Of a stretch of 64,000 nucleotides of DNA, positions 55,769-64,000 are shown piece by piece; position 1 is the stretch's first letter; the number at the start of each line of letters is the position of its first letter. The stretch comes from Niebla homalea (Eukaryota; Ascomycota; Lecanoromycetes; Lecanorales; Ramalinaceae), in contig JAHGAU010000016.1 of assembly GCA_019925105.1 (NCBI GenBank), positions 558,001 to 622,000 of the forward strand. Direction: 5' to 3'. Position numbers and translations under genes: made by a program. A model generated the notes under the pieces. It saw only the letters and a program-made list of their open reading frames with translations, was not told the origin of the DNA and made no database searches.

Positions 55769-58063
55769 ATGGGAAATACCAAGATCCATTCTGAGGGCGG
55801 AGGTCGCCACGAGGTCGGTGAATCGACTCGGGGGGAAATCTCCAGATCTTCCCCGCGAATGCGAAGCAGGGGCTGCACAGGGATGAACCCCATCTGGTTC
55901 TTAATCCTGCTTGTATCAAGCGTGTATGTCGCCGTTTATGCGCCCTGGTGGCGAAAGCTTGACAAGTTTCTTTTCTATCGTCTGCAGGAAGCAGCGCAAG
56001 CTCCGTTACTGGACAATCTCGACTCAGATTCCGAGCTAGCCCCGTTCGCATTGGAACCGTTACCACTGGGCTCTATCAAACCTTTAGGCTGGATTAAGGA
56101 TCAACTGCAATTGATGGCAGATGGACTAGCAGGGAGCCAGTACGAATTCTATGACATCGTGAAACACTCCACTTGGATTGGTGGACATAGTGAGTATTCG
56201 CCGTTGAATGAAGCTTTACCGTACTGGCTCAATGGCTTGGTGCCACTAGCCTATAGCCTCAACAATGACCGTCTGAAATCGCAGGTGCTTGATGCACTTG
56301 GCCGGGTGCTAGACCGACAGGACCCAGATGGCTGGCTTGGTCCAGAATCACGCGGTCATCGCGATCTTTGGGCTCGCTTTCCCCTATGTTTGGGCCTGAT
56401 TCAGCTCGTAGAAGCAGATCCTCGCCACCGTGCAAGAATCATTCCTGCCCTGCACAGATTCGTAGATCGGATGCATACGATCTTGATTAACGGGAGAGGG
56501 TTTTTGGATTTTTGGGGCACCGTCAGGTATGGTGATATGATCATCACGTTGCAATGGCTTTACGAAAGATATCCTCAAGACAACGCTGAGATTCTCCTTG
56601 ATACCATGAAACTACTCATGGATAACGGATTTGACTGGCCCAAATACTGGACAGAATCGCGCTTCATATTTCAAGACCTGGACACCGTGCTCCCACCCAT
56701 CCGAGTTAGCTCTTACAGGTACAGACATAGCCATGCCGTGAACGTCGGACAGGGCCTCTCTACTGGTGCAACATTGTACCGCTTGTTCAAGAATGAATCA
56801 CTTCTGGAGGCCAATCGCAGAGGTGTCAAGTGGACATTCGCATATCACGGTGATCCAGCGGGCAGCATCATTGGCGACGAGAGAGAGGCAGGCTTAGCTC
56901 CGAATCGAGGATCCGAGCTTTGTACCGCCGTTGAGACCATGTATTCTCTCTCATATCTGTATCACGTTATGGGCGACAATGCTTTCGCAGATCGCTGTGA
57001 GCTTGCAGCCTTCAACGCGCTCCCCGTCAGTATCACCAGCAATCACTGGGCCCGGCAATATCTGGCGGTAGCCAATGAACCCTTCGCCTGTACTATCCAT
57101 GGCCCAAATCCATTTTTCAATGGGGGCGCTGAAGCCTTGGTGTATGGGCTGGACACAAATTACCCTTGCTGTACAGTCAACGTGCCGCAGGGGTTGCCGA
57201 AATATTTATCTGCTTCCTTTGTACGTGTTGGCTCTGACGGGCTGGGCCATGCTTTGCTCGGGCCTGGTTCGGTAAAGACGAGTACTGCATCGGGTACTGC
57301 CCTTGAGATCACTTGCAAGACCAAATACCCGTTTGAACATTCTTTGGAATATACGGTGCAAACATCTGGGCCGTTCGATTTAAATTTGCGAGTGCCAGCT
57401 TGGTCCCTCTACACATCACAGATCTCGATACCGGAAGAGAATATTTCCTTTTCACTGTCGCCTGACTTCAAGACAGGCATGATGCCAGTATCCCTTGAGG
57501 CGGGCAACCACACAGTGATTTACCATCTTGAAGCGGACATTCGCATCGAAGCGAGAGGAAACTCTTCGGTCTCTATATATCATGGCGCTCTTCTGTATGC
57601 GCTCGACGTCGGTCAATCTGGGGAATCATATACGACCACTGCTCACCCAAATATAACGTATCATGGGCATGAAAGCTTGCTTGGGATGCCTGATGAGGTG
57701 CGCAAAGTAGAGCTTCGGAATACTAGACCATGGAACGTTGGCATTGACCCTTCTACACTTGTCTTCCACTCAAGCCCAACAGGTGAAGATCTGGCTAATC
57801 CCATTTTCGACTATGAGGCTCCCCCTACATTCATAACTGGCAAGGGATGTCGAATCGACTGGCCTCTTCACAAAGGCTTACCAGCTGCCTTACCTGAGCT
57901 TCCAATGGGATCACAGAAGCGTCAATGTAGCAGTGCAATGATTGATGTGACCATGAGACCATACGGGAGCTTGAAGAACCACATGGCAGAACTGCCGGTC
58001 GTAGATCTGAGGAGTGCGAGAGAAAAACAAGCCGAGCATATGAGTAGGGAAGAAGTGCCTTGA
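55769..58063 (+). CDS. GH127/DUF1680-like (beta-L-arabinofuranosidase-type) membrane-anchored protein
   Basis: Single exon, 764 residues. After a 40-residue cytosolic tail there is one membrane span at 41-58 (IWFLILLVSSVYVAVYA) followed by WWRK, which looks like a signal anchor rather than a cleaved signal. The catalytic part is an (alpha/alpha)6 barrel of the DUF1680 family: PLPLGSIKPLGWIKDQL, NEALPYWLNGLVPLAY, GHRDLWARF. Residues equivalent to the zinc-thiolate site of GH127 enzymes appear kept: Glu383 and Cys385 in SELCTAVETMYSLSY, and Cys467-Cys468 in NYPCCTVNVPQG. A beta-sandwich tail follows. The expected role is removal of beta-L-arabinofuranose or a related sugar; the true substrate in fungi is unknown. 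Confidence 0.82.
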   Translation: MGNTKIHSEGGGRHEVGESTRGEISRSSPRMRSRGCTGMNPIWFLILLVSSVYVAVYAPWWRKLDKFLFYRLQEAAQAPLLDNLDSDSELAPFALEPLPLGSIKPLGWIKDQLQLMADGLAGSQYEFYDIVKHSTWIGGHSEYSPLNEALPYWLNGLVPLAYSLNNDRLKSQVLDALGRVLDRQDPDGWLGPESRGHRDLWARFPLCLGLIQLVEADPRHRARIIPALHRFVDRMHTILINGRGFLDFWGTVRYGDMIITLQWLYERYPQDNAEILLDTMKLLMDNGFDWPKYWTESRFIFQDLDTVLPPIRVSSYRYRHSHAVNVGQGLSTGATLYRLFKNESLLEANRRGVKWTFAYHGDPAGSIIGDEREAGLAPNRGSELCTAVETMYSLSYLYHVMGDNAFADRCELAAFNALPVSITSNHWARQYLAVANEPFACTIHGPNPFFNGGAEALVYGLDTNYPCCTVNVPQGLPKYLSASFVRVGSDGLGHALLGPGSVKTSTASGTALEITCKTKYPFEHSLEYTVQTSGPFDLNLRVPAWSLYTSQISIPEENISFSLSPDFKTGMMPVSLEAGNHTVIYHLEADIRIEARGNSSVSIYHGALLYALDVGQSGESYTTTAHPNITYHGHESLLGMPDEVRKVELRNTRPWNVGIDPSTLVFHSSPTGEDLANPIFDYEAPPTFITGKGCRIDWPLHKGLPAALPELPMGSQKRQCSSAMIDVTMRPYGSLKNHMAELPVVDLRSAREKQAEHMSREEVP

Positions 58064-58484
58064 TTTTGAAATTACATGTAAGAGAGCAACTGTTCGAGTG
58101 GCTTTGTACATATCATAGCTCGCGTAGACCGAAGACATACCAAGGAACAAAATAGGTGTGACAGGACCCGATTCGGATTAGTTGCCTTCTCCCACACTTT
58201 GGAGCCTCAGATGTATCGCCCAGAATATGAAGCCCCTCGGACCCACCATTCGCAAAAGCTCATTGATTGTCGAGTCCAACTGTTCATCCATCATACAACA
58301 TTCATGTCTTCGCTCTGTCTGCTCTTGTCTCATTCCGCGTAACCAACTAATCGCTTCCGTCTGAGAGTGATCAATTAGGGGCTTTTTCCCAGCATCATAC
58401 CCACAACATGTGCTCTTTTGTTCAACGACGGTTTCCGTTGCTCCGAAGTCTTTGATACCACAGCCTCTGGTTGTAGTAATCATC
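58064..58484. other. intergenic, promoter of palH
   Basis: About 420 bases between same-strand genes. The palH frame is open from 58410, but the stretch before Met 58485 has little protein character. Confidence 0.4.
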
Positions 58485-60608
58485 ATGACGCCATCGAAGA
58501 CTATATCTCCACGCCAGATATGGGTAGATCCGGAGCCGACAAAGACAGCCCTTCCGCATAGCTGCACTCCCTATTTACTTCCTTCTGGAGGGATTCTGAA
58601 CCTCGGTGACAATAAGCTCCTCACTCTTTCGAACGAGGCTGTCTTCCAGCCTGCCTGCCCCACCGTCTCTGTCTCCCAACCTATCGATCCACTACAGTCT
58701 GGCGTGGATCTATCAGTATTCAACACGCAAGACCCTTTCTACATGTCTGTGGACCCTCAGATCTACGCCATTGCTACTGTGACTATCGTCAGCTACATGC
58801 TTGTAGTCATACTGTTCATAACCCCTAGAACATACTACGTTGCCGGCGTGGGCGGCGGTGTCAGCTTCAGTGGTCGTAGAGGAACGATGGGGGGCTCTTA
58901 TGGGAACAGCACAGTGATTGGCATTGGTAGTCGACCCTGGTTACAAAAGCTCGCTGCCATTACCCTTGCGATCTCGCTCACGATCGTCACCGCCGACACG
59001 ATGAAATGGTCGCAAATTCAGTACGACGATGGCTATCAAGATGCGACCCAGCTCGCCCACCAAGTCATCAATGGCCTCGAGGTACAGATTGTCAGGATCA
59101 TTTCTGAGAGCTTCCTCTGGCTTGCGCAAGCACAGACTCTCATTCGACTGTTTCAGCGGCGAAAAGAGAAACTGATTATCAAATGGGTCGCCTTTATAAT
59201 GATTACATTGGAGATCATTTTCAGCATACTGAATTACTTCTGCCACCAAGGAATAAGACATCAACCTCGGGCTTTTGCAAGCTCTATCCCAGCCCTCAAT
59301 TACCTTTTCGCTCTGGCTCTCAATATCTGCTATGCTGCCTTTGTCTTGATATACGCTCTCAGACAACGGCGGTTCGCCTTTTTCCACCCTCAAATGCACA
59401 GCATGCCTCTCATGGCCTTGCTATCAATCGTTGCCATCCTAATCCCCGCAATCTTCTTCATCTTGGATCTCTCAAAACCAGATGTCTCTGGCTGGGGAAG
59501 CTATGTCCGTTGGGTAGGCGCCTGCGCTGCCAGCGTGGTTGTGTGGGAATGGGTCGAAAGGATTGAGGCTCTTGAGAGGGAGGAGAAGAAGGACGGTATA
59601 CTGGGGCGGGAGGTGTTTGATAGCGACGAAAAATTCGATTCGAGGCAATCAAGAAAGAGCTGGACACAGCAAAATGGGGCAGGGAGCGGCAGGCCAGAGA
59701 AAATAGGTCTGCATCGCCTGATCAGCCCTTCATGGCATCCATTCCGAAAAAGCAATGCGCCTGGGAATGACATCGACCCAATTGGAACTACTGTCTCGAA
59801 GGGCAAGGTTGACAAGAAAATCCACATGACCGGTAAACTGGCCGGCGGCGTAAAATCGTCGACCGGCGGACTTCAGCATTCTCATATTCAACATCAATCC
59901 TTCAACTCACCTATCAGTAGAGAAGACACCACGAGTCCTACAAGTACAGTCTACAGAGTGCGGTATCATCCTGTTCTTGACCCAGCATCTGCAGTCCAGT
60001 CGAGGCCAGATGGAGGCCACGGAAACATCAATGGACAGAAGACTGCTCACAGGGATGCAGAAGACATGAGCCCTAGACTTCTAACACCACCTCAACCATT
60101 GACCACCATGAGCCGTTTCTCGCGCTTAACGTTAGCTTTCAAGCGAGAACGACAGTCTCCGCCAGCCGAGGTCGCAGCTGCTTTAGCTAGCCAGCAGAAG
60201 ACAAAGATGAGCTCAGCCGCCCCGTTGACAATGCTCGAGCGGCTACATTTGAGAAGACGTCAGGACTGGAATGCAGAGCCTCAAGATGTCATTCGTGTCC
60301 CCGCGAGACCACGGAGAAGGCCGTCTTCCTCGGCCAATGTTCCAAGCGCTGATGCAGATTCCGCAATCGATAAAGATTCTGTGAGCGTTGCAGAGTCTGC
60401 GGAGGAACTTGACCGGCCCCCAGCAGCAGTGAGAAATGCACTTAAGATGTCCAATCCCGCGAGTCCTGTTGGACAAGAGCGTCCTCAATCAGCCACAACG
60501 GACACAGTCGACGATCCAAGTTCAAGCGAGACATTGCAAGGAAGTGATGAGAGTCATCATGCCGAGCGCTCTTCCACGCCTCCGCCATCTGAGGGCGCCC
60601 ATGGATGA
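58485..60608 (+). CDS. palH: pH-response sensor PalH/Rim21
   Basis: Single exon, 707 residues from Met 58485 (MTPSKTISPRQIWV); an in-frame start at 58410 would add 25 residues. The N-terminal ectodomain has HSCTPYLLPSGGILNLG, typical of PalH. About seven membrane spans lie between residues 100 and 365, with the family motif around YFCHQGIRHQPRAFASSIPALNYLFALALN, WGSYVRWVGACAASVVVWEWVERIEALE at the end of the core. The rest is a long disordered cytosolic tail, Ser/Pro/Lys-rich, where PalF and the ESCRT-linked machinery would dock. It senses alkaline pH at the plasma membrane and leads to PacC processing. Confidence 0.92.
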   Translation: MTPSKTISPRQIWVDPEPTKTALPHSCTPYLLPSGGILNLGDNKLLTLSNEAVFQPACPTVSVSQPIDPLQSGVDLSVFNTQDPFYMSVDPQIYAIATVTIVSYMLVVILFITPRTYYVAGVGGGVSFSGRRGTMGGSYGNSTVIGIGSRPWLQKLAAITLAISLTIVTADTMKWSQIQYDDGYQDATQLAHQVINGLEVQIVRIISESFLWLAQAQTLIRLFQRRKEKLIIKWVAFIMITLEIIFSILNYFCHQGIRHQPRAFASSIPALNYLFALALNICYAAFVLIYALRQRRFAFFHPQMHSMPLMALLSIVAILIPAIFFILDLSKPDVSGWGSYVRWVGACAASVVVWEWVERIEALEREEKKDGILGREVFDSDEKFDSRQSRKSWTQQNGAGSGRPEKIGLHRLISPSWHPFRKSNAPGNDIDPIGTTVSKGKVDKKIHMTGKLAGGVKSSTGGLQHSHIQHQSFNSPISREDTTSPTSTVYRVRYHPVLDPASAVQSRPDGGHGNINGQKTAHRDAEDMSPRLLTPPQPLTTMSRFSRLTLAFKRERQSPPAEVAAALASQQKTKMSSAAPLTMLERLHLRRRQDWNAEPQDVIRVPARPRRRPSSSANVPSADADSAIDKDSVSVAESAEELDRPPAAVRNALKMSNPASPVGQERPQSATTDTVDDPSSSETLQGSDESHHAERSSTPPPSEGAHG

Positions 60609-61084
60609 GCAATCAGTGCAGTCTGCGGCTTCTCGATCAAGTCTTGTCAGGTCCAATGGCACAAAGATCTACGAGTAGTGCCTTTTGAGTAGGCAATCCC
60701 TATTTAGCGAGGAGTTGGTAGGCATCAGGAGGAGCAATTCAGTTGCGAGGCCAATTACTTGATGATCCATCGCCATCGCTGTTTATATTTTAATGTATAT
60801 AATGAATTGACGTCATAGCTGCCAACTACTGTTGGCCAAGTCGTTGAAAGCCTTTGGTGGAGCAGATCATGATCATTTTCCCTGGGTGCGTGCTTGCTAG
60901 CTACCGATGCGGCGGTCCCTAGCGGCCGTTTTCACAGGCTGGCAATAACCGCTGTCTTAAACCCGGCAATATGGATGAGTTTCGCCTAACCTTTGAATCG
61001 CACTTTGACAATCACCTAATCGTCTATGTAGCTTCTACAAGTAGGAAATTAGGTGCTTTGGGCCGCTAGGACCTGTCCAATACA
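60609..61084. promoter_or_regulatory. upstream region of ade5,7 with a CRE palindrome
   Basis: 476 bases. A perfect TGACGTCA palindrome lies at 60808-60815, about 270 bases before the ATG; this is the binding site of ATF/CREB-type bZIP factors. A PacC-like GCCAAG is at 60835-60840, near the 3' end of palH. Confidence 0.5.
60808..60815. promoter_or_regulatory. CRE-like bZIP site TGACGTCA
   Basis: Perfect 8-base palindrome in the promoter-sized gap before ade5,7. Presence is certain; use is unproven. Confidence 0.5.
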
Positions 61085-63484
61085 ATGGAGCCAAAGTTAC
61101 TTCGGGTATTGCTTCTTGGAGGTGGTGGGAGAGAGCATGCGCTTGCTTGGAAGTTGAGTCAATCAAAGCTTGTAGAGAAAATCCTGGTTGCGCCTGGAAA
61201 TGGAGGCACCGAGGACGGAAGAAAGATCATGAATATTGATAGCTGGAAAGAAACGGATCCGGACTACTTTGGAAATCTGCTAGGAAGGGTAAAACATGAC
61301 GAGATAAATCTGGTCGTCGTTGGGCCTGAAGTGCCACTTGTTGCTGGCATAGCAGATGATTTTCGTCATGCTGGAATTGATTGTTTTGGCCCTTCCAAGG
61401 CCGCTGCACGTCTGGAAGGATCGAAAACGTATGCCAAGGATTTCATGGCCAGATACAATATCCCTACGGCCAGGTATCAAAATTTTGCTTCTTATGAAAA
61501 GGCCAAAAGGTACCTCGAGGAAGTCGATTACAAGGTTGTAATCAAAGCCACAGGATTAGCTGCAGGTAAGGGAGTCATCATACCATCAACCAAGGAAGAG
61601 GGTCTCCAGGCACTCAAAGACATCATGGTGCCCAACGCGAGTGGTAAACAGGCTTTCGGATCCGCCGGCGATGAGGTTGTTATTGAGGAGTTCCTGGATG
61701 GCCAGGAGCTGTCTTTCCTTAGCTTCGTGGATGGGTATACCATCAAGAGCTTACTACCTGCCCAAGATCACAAAGCTATCTTTGACGGAGACAAAGGACC
61801 CAACACCGGGGGCATGGGCTGCTATGCTCCGACTCCCATCGCAAACCAAGCCCTGATGGAAGAGGTACAGCGAAGAATTCTCCAGCCCACCGTAAATGGA
61901 ATGCGAAAGGAGGGCGCCCCTTTCAAAGGCTTGCTGTTCACCGGCATCATGATTACTCCCACCAACGGACCGAAGGTGCTGGAATATAATGTTCGCTTCG
62001 GTGATCCAGAGACTCAAACGCTCCTGCCCCTAATGGAGGGAGACCTTGCCCAAACCTTGATGGCATGCATTGAAGGTAACCTGGATTGCGTTGATGTCCG
62101 ATGCAAAGGCGCCGCAACTTCTGTCACTGTCGTTGCTGCATCTGGGGGCTACCCCGGCTCTTATGAAACAGGAAGGTATATAGAGATCGACCCGAGTGCG
62201 CCTCAAGGTCCAGATGACTATATTTTCCATGCTGGAACGATACTCGACAGCAGAGAAGTTAAGCTCAAGACATCAGGAGGTCGAGTTCTCGCCACCACTT
62301 CCGTTGCTCCCACTCTCGCAGAAGCTTTGACTCGAGCGTATAAGACTATGAGCGGGATCACCTGGCCTGGCATGCATGTGAGAAGTGATATCGCGCACCG
62401 TGCTCGAAAGTATGAGGCCAACGATGTTACGTATGCTTCAGCCGGTGTTTCCATTGACAACGGCAATGCATTAGTTGAGCAGATCAAAGGCCCAATTAGA
62501 TCCACTGCCCGACCTGGAGCCCTTGCTCTGCTTGGTGGCTTTGGAGGCAGCTTCAGCCTCCGCGATGCCGGTTACGCTGGACCAACCTTAGTGTCTGGGA
62601 CGGATGGAGTTGGCACCAAACTCAAGATCGCAAAGCGAACAGGCAAGCACAACACCATCGGCATAGACCTCGTGGCGATGTGTGTGAACGATATCGCCGT
62701 CACTGGTGCGGAGGTACTGTGGTTTCTGGACACATACAGCTGCAATAGCCTTGACGTTGACATATGTGCACAAGTCATTGAGGGTATAGTAAACGGCTGT
62801 AGGCAAGCAAATTGCGCCCTGATAGGCGGTGAGACAGCTGAAATGGGAGATACGTACAAGCCAGCGGAATACGACTTAGTGGGCAGCAGCACAGGAGCAA
62901 TAGCCGAAGGAAGAAAGGAGCTTCCGGATAAAGATTCTATGCGCCACGGAGACGTACTGTTAGGACTGGCCTCCAGCGGATGTCATAGTAATGGATTCAG
63001 CCTGATTCAGAAGATCCTTGAGAGCAACAACATCGACTACTCGATACCAGCGCCATGGGAGGACTCTAATGTATCAGTTGGGGAAAGCTTGTTGACCCCT
63101 ACCCGTGTTTATGTCAAATCAACATTTGCTGCCTCACAGATGGGCTTCATCAAGGGTATGGCCCACATCACGGGTGGTGGCCTTATCGAAAATGTACCAA
63201 GAATGCTTCCCCAACATCTTGCTGCGGAGATGGATGCGACAAAATGGGAAACCCCAAAGGTGATGAAGTGGCTTAAGAAGCATGGGCCTGTGGCCGATGG
63301 AGAGTTCGGTCGGGTTTTCAACACAGGGTTGGGCATGGTTGTCGTTGTGGCGAAGGAGGATGTGCAAGGGGCAACGCAATGTCTGGAGAAGAATGGTGAG
63401 ATCGTCTGGCAAGTTGGGAAGCTGGCGAGCAGGAGCACGGAAAGTGCTGGATGTGTTGTTCACAATATGCATACTTGGACATGA
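61085..63484 (+). CDS. ade5,7: bifunctional GAR synthetase / AIR synthetase (Ade5,7)
   Basis: Single exon, 799 residues. The N-terminal half is phosphoribosylamine-glycine ligase: LLLGGGGREHALAWKL, NLVVVGPEVPLVAGI, the ATP-grasp KATGLAAGKGV, and GGMGCYAPTP, NVRFGDPETQ. The C-terminal half, from about 435, is AIR synthetase (PurM): YASAGVSIDNGNALVEQIK, SGTDGVGTKLKIA, GIDLVAMCVNDIAVTGAE, GGETAEMGD and GGGLIENVPRM. It carries out the second and fifth steps of purine synthesis in the cytosol. Length and all motifs match yeast Ade5,7 with no break. Confidence 0.97.
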   Translation: MEPKLLRVLLLGGGGREHALAWKLSQSKLVEKILVAPGNGGTEDGRKIMNIDSWKETDPDYFGNLLGRVKHDEINLVVVGPEVPLVAGIADDFRHAGIDCFGPSKAAARLEGSKTYAKDFMARYNIPTARYQNFASYEKAKRYLEEVDYKVVIKATGLAAGKGVIIPSTKEEGLQALKDIMVPNASGKQAFGSAGDEVVIEEFLDGQELSFLSFVDGYTIKSLLPAQDHKAIFDGDKGPNTGGMGCYAPTPIANQALMEEVQRRILQPTVNGMRKEGAPFKGLLFTGIMITPTNGPKVLEYNVRFGDPETQTLLPLMEGDLAQTLMACIEGNLDCVDVRCKGAATSVTVVAASGGYPGSYETGRYIEIDPSAPQGPDDYIFHAGTILDSREVKLKTSGGRVLATTSVAPTLAEALTRAYKTMSGITWPGMHVRSDIAHRARKYEANDVTYASAGVSIDNGNALVEQIKGPIRSTARPGALALLGGFGGSFSLRDAGYAGPTLVSGTDGVGTKLKIAKRTGKHNTIGIDLVAMCVNDIAVTGAEVLWFLDTYSCNSLDVDICAQVIEGIVNGCRQANCALIGGETAEMGDTYKPAEYDLVGSSTGAIAEGRKELPDKDSMRHGDVLLGLASSGCHSNGFSLIQKILESNNIDYSIPAPWEDSNVSVGESLLTPTRVYVKSTFAASQMGFIKGMAHITGGGLIENVPRMLPQHLAAEMDATKWETPKVMKWLKKHGPVADGEFGRVFNTGLGMVVVVAKEDVQGATQCLEKNGEIVWQVGKLASRSTESAGCVVHNMHTWT

Positions 63485-63884
63485 TGTTGGCGGAGTTGGG
63501 CATTTGCTCAGGCACGATCAAGATCTTGGAGGAATGGAGAAGGATTCAGGGATTGAATGGATATGGCAATGATACCCAGGGAGGCGTCTGCGGATTTGAC
63601 GATGTAAATTCCAAGAAATGCAAAGCTTGATCTAGAAGAGATGGTGTTTTTACAATCTTGATATTCAATTACTCCAATGTAATTGACAGCCTAAAAGAGG
63701 AAACCATGAAGTCATATCTCAATTCGCCCAAAAGGGTTTGGCGGCATAGCTGGCATCACCCCGACTGACCCGACATTTAGTCGCAGCTTCCCCAAAGTTT
63801 CCCCTCTCGAGGTGAAGTTCCTTTTCAACCTGCTGTCGGCTTGATTGTCCATGTTAAATTGCTCGAATCAACCACTGCAGTATC
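63485..63884. other. intergenic, no gene seen
   Basis: 400 bases between ade5,7 and the next plus-strand gene; presumably terminator and promoter. Confidence 0.4.
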
Positions 63885-64000
63885 ATGTCTCTTTTCGGAA
63901 GCAGTCCAGACGATCCCAGTCCAGCAGCAAAGGCCAGCTCGCAGCAGAAGAGCTCCCTATTTGCGGATGAAGCTCCAAAGGCGAAAGCATCTGGTGGCCT
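63885..64000 (+). CDS. N-terminus of probable sorting nexin Mvp1, cut by window end
   Basis: The ATG at 63885 opens MSLFGSSPDDPSPAAKASS, then KSSLFADEAP, and the frame runs off the window. The repeated SLF-x(n)-D/E short motifs resemble the disordered N-terminus of fungal Mvp1 sorting nexins (PX-BAR proteins of the retromer pathway). Only 38 residues are visible, so the identity is tentative. Confidence 0.45.
   Translation, partial: MSLFGSSPDDPSPAAKASSQQKSSLFADEAPKAKASGG

Noticed and set aside
1..64000. CRISPR arrays, tRNA or rRNA genes, transposons, polyketide or nonribosomal peptide synthases
   Set aside because: No regular spaced repeats, no A/B-box pairs that I could recognise, and no transposase, reverse transcriptase or megasynthase motifs in any frame.

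Overview
The window is nuclear DNA of a filamentous ascomycete (Pezizomycotina; a Dothideomycete or near relative is my best guess, at low confidence). Genes are dense, on both strands, and carry introns of about 48-130 bases, mostly 50-75, with GT...AG ends and CTRAY-like branch sites. Several families are typical of these fungi: an AmdX-like zinc-finger regulator, PalH of the alkaline-pH pathway, the Dsc1/Tul1 ligase and a DUF4211 protein. I saw no bacterial features, no CRISPR, no tRNA or rRNA, and no transposon.

Layout, left to right. 1-5.5 kb: the 3' end of an EF-hand-like gene, an eIF4E/4EHP-like gene, and an accessory-looking trio (2-oxoglutarate oxygenase, DUF1989 protein, short-chain dehydrogenase). 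5.8-13.8 kb: GDP1-type Golgi nucleotidase, a PPPDE/thioredoxin/PUL fusion, a DUF4211 nuclear protein and Tom22. 14-26 kb: alpha-MPP, Dsc1/Tul1, a transglutaminase-like protein and the AmdX-like factor, followed by about 3.1 kb without a gene. 29-38 kb: Rrb1, Tem1/Spg1, a sugar transporter and an F-box protein. 38.4-39.7 kb: a decayed gene. 40-52 kb: Elg1, Utp8, a Vps38/UVRAG-like protein, mL67/Mhr1 and ceramide synthase. 52-64 kb: a multi-pass membrane protein with an internal stop, a GH127-like protein, PalH, Ade5,7 and the start of a probable sorting nexin.

Most genes are housekeeping and do not form one pathway. Recurring themes are mitochondrial import and translation (Tom22, alpha-MPP, mL67), ribosome biogenesis (Rrb1, Utp8), ubiquitin/SUMO-type turnover (Dsc1, PPPDE-PUL, F-box) and the Golgi/endosome system (Gda1-type, Dsc1, Vps38, PalH, probable Mvp1). 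Many sit head to head and share 300-500 base promoters (alpha-MPP/Dsc1, Rrb1/Tem1, Elg1/Utp8, Vps38/mL67).

The least ordinary observations are two broken genes (a frameshifting 19-base tandem duplication plus a stop near 39 kb, and a lone TGA inside a conserved exon near 54.4 kb), a 15-base microexon in the PPPDE gene, a 4EHP-like protein that has lost two of three cap-phosphate contacts, and the oxygenase/DUF1989/dehydrogenase trio. I found no clearly new defence or mobile system. All exon borders were inferred by eye from splice signals and reading frame.
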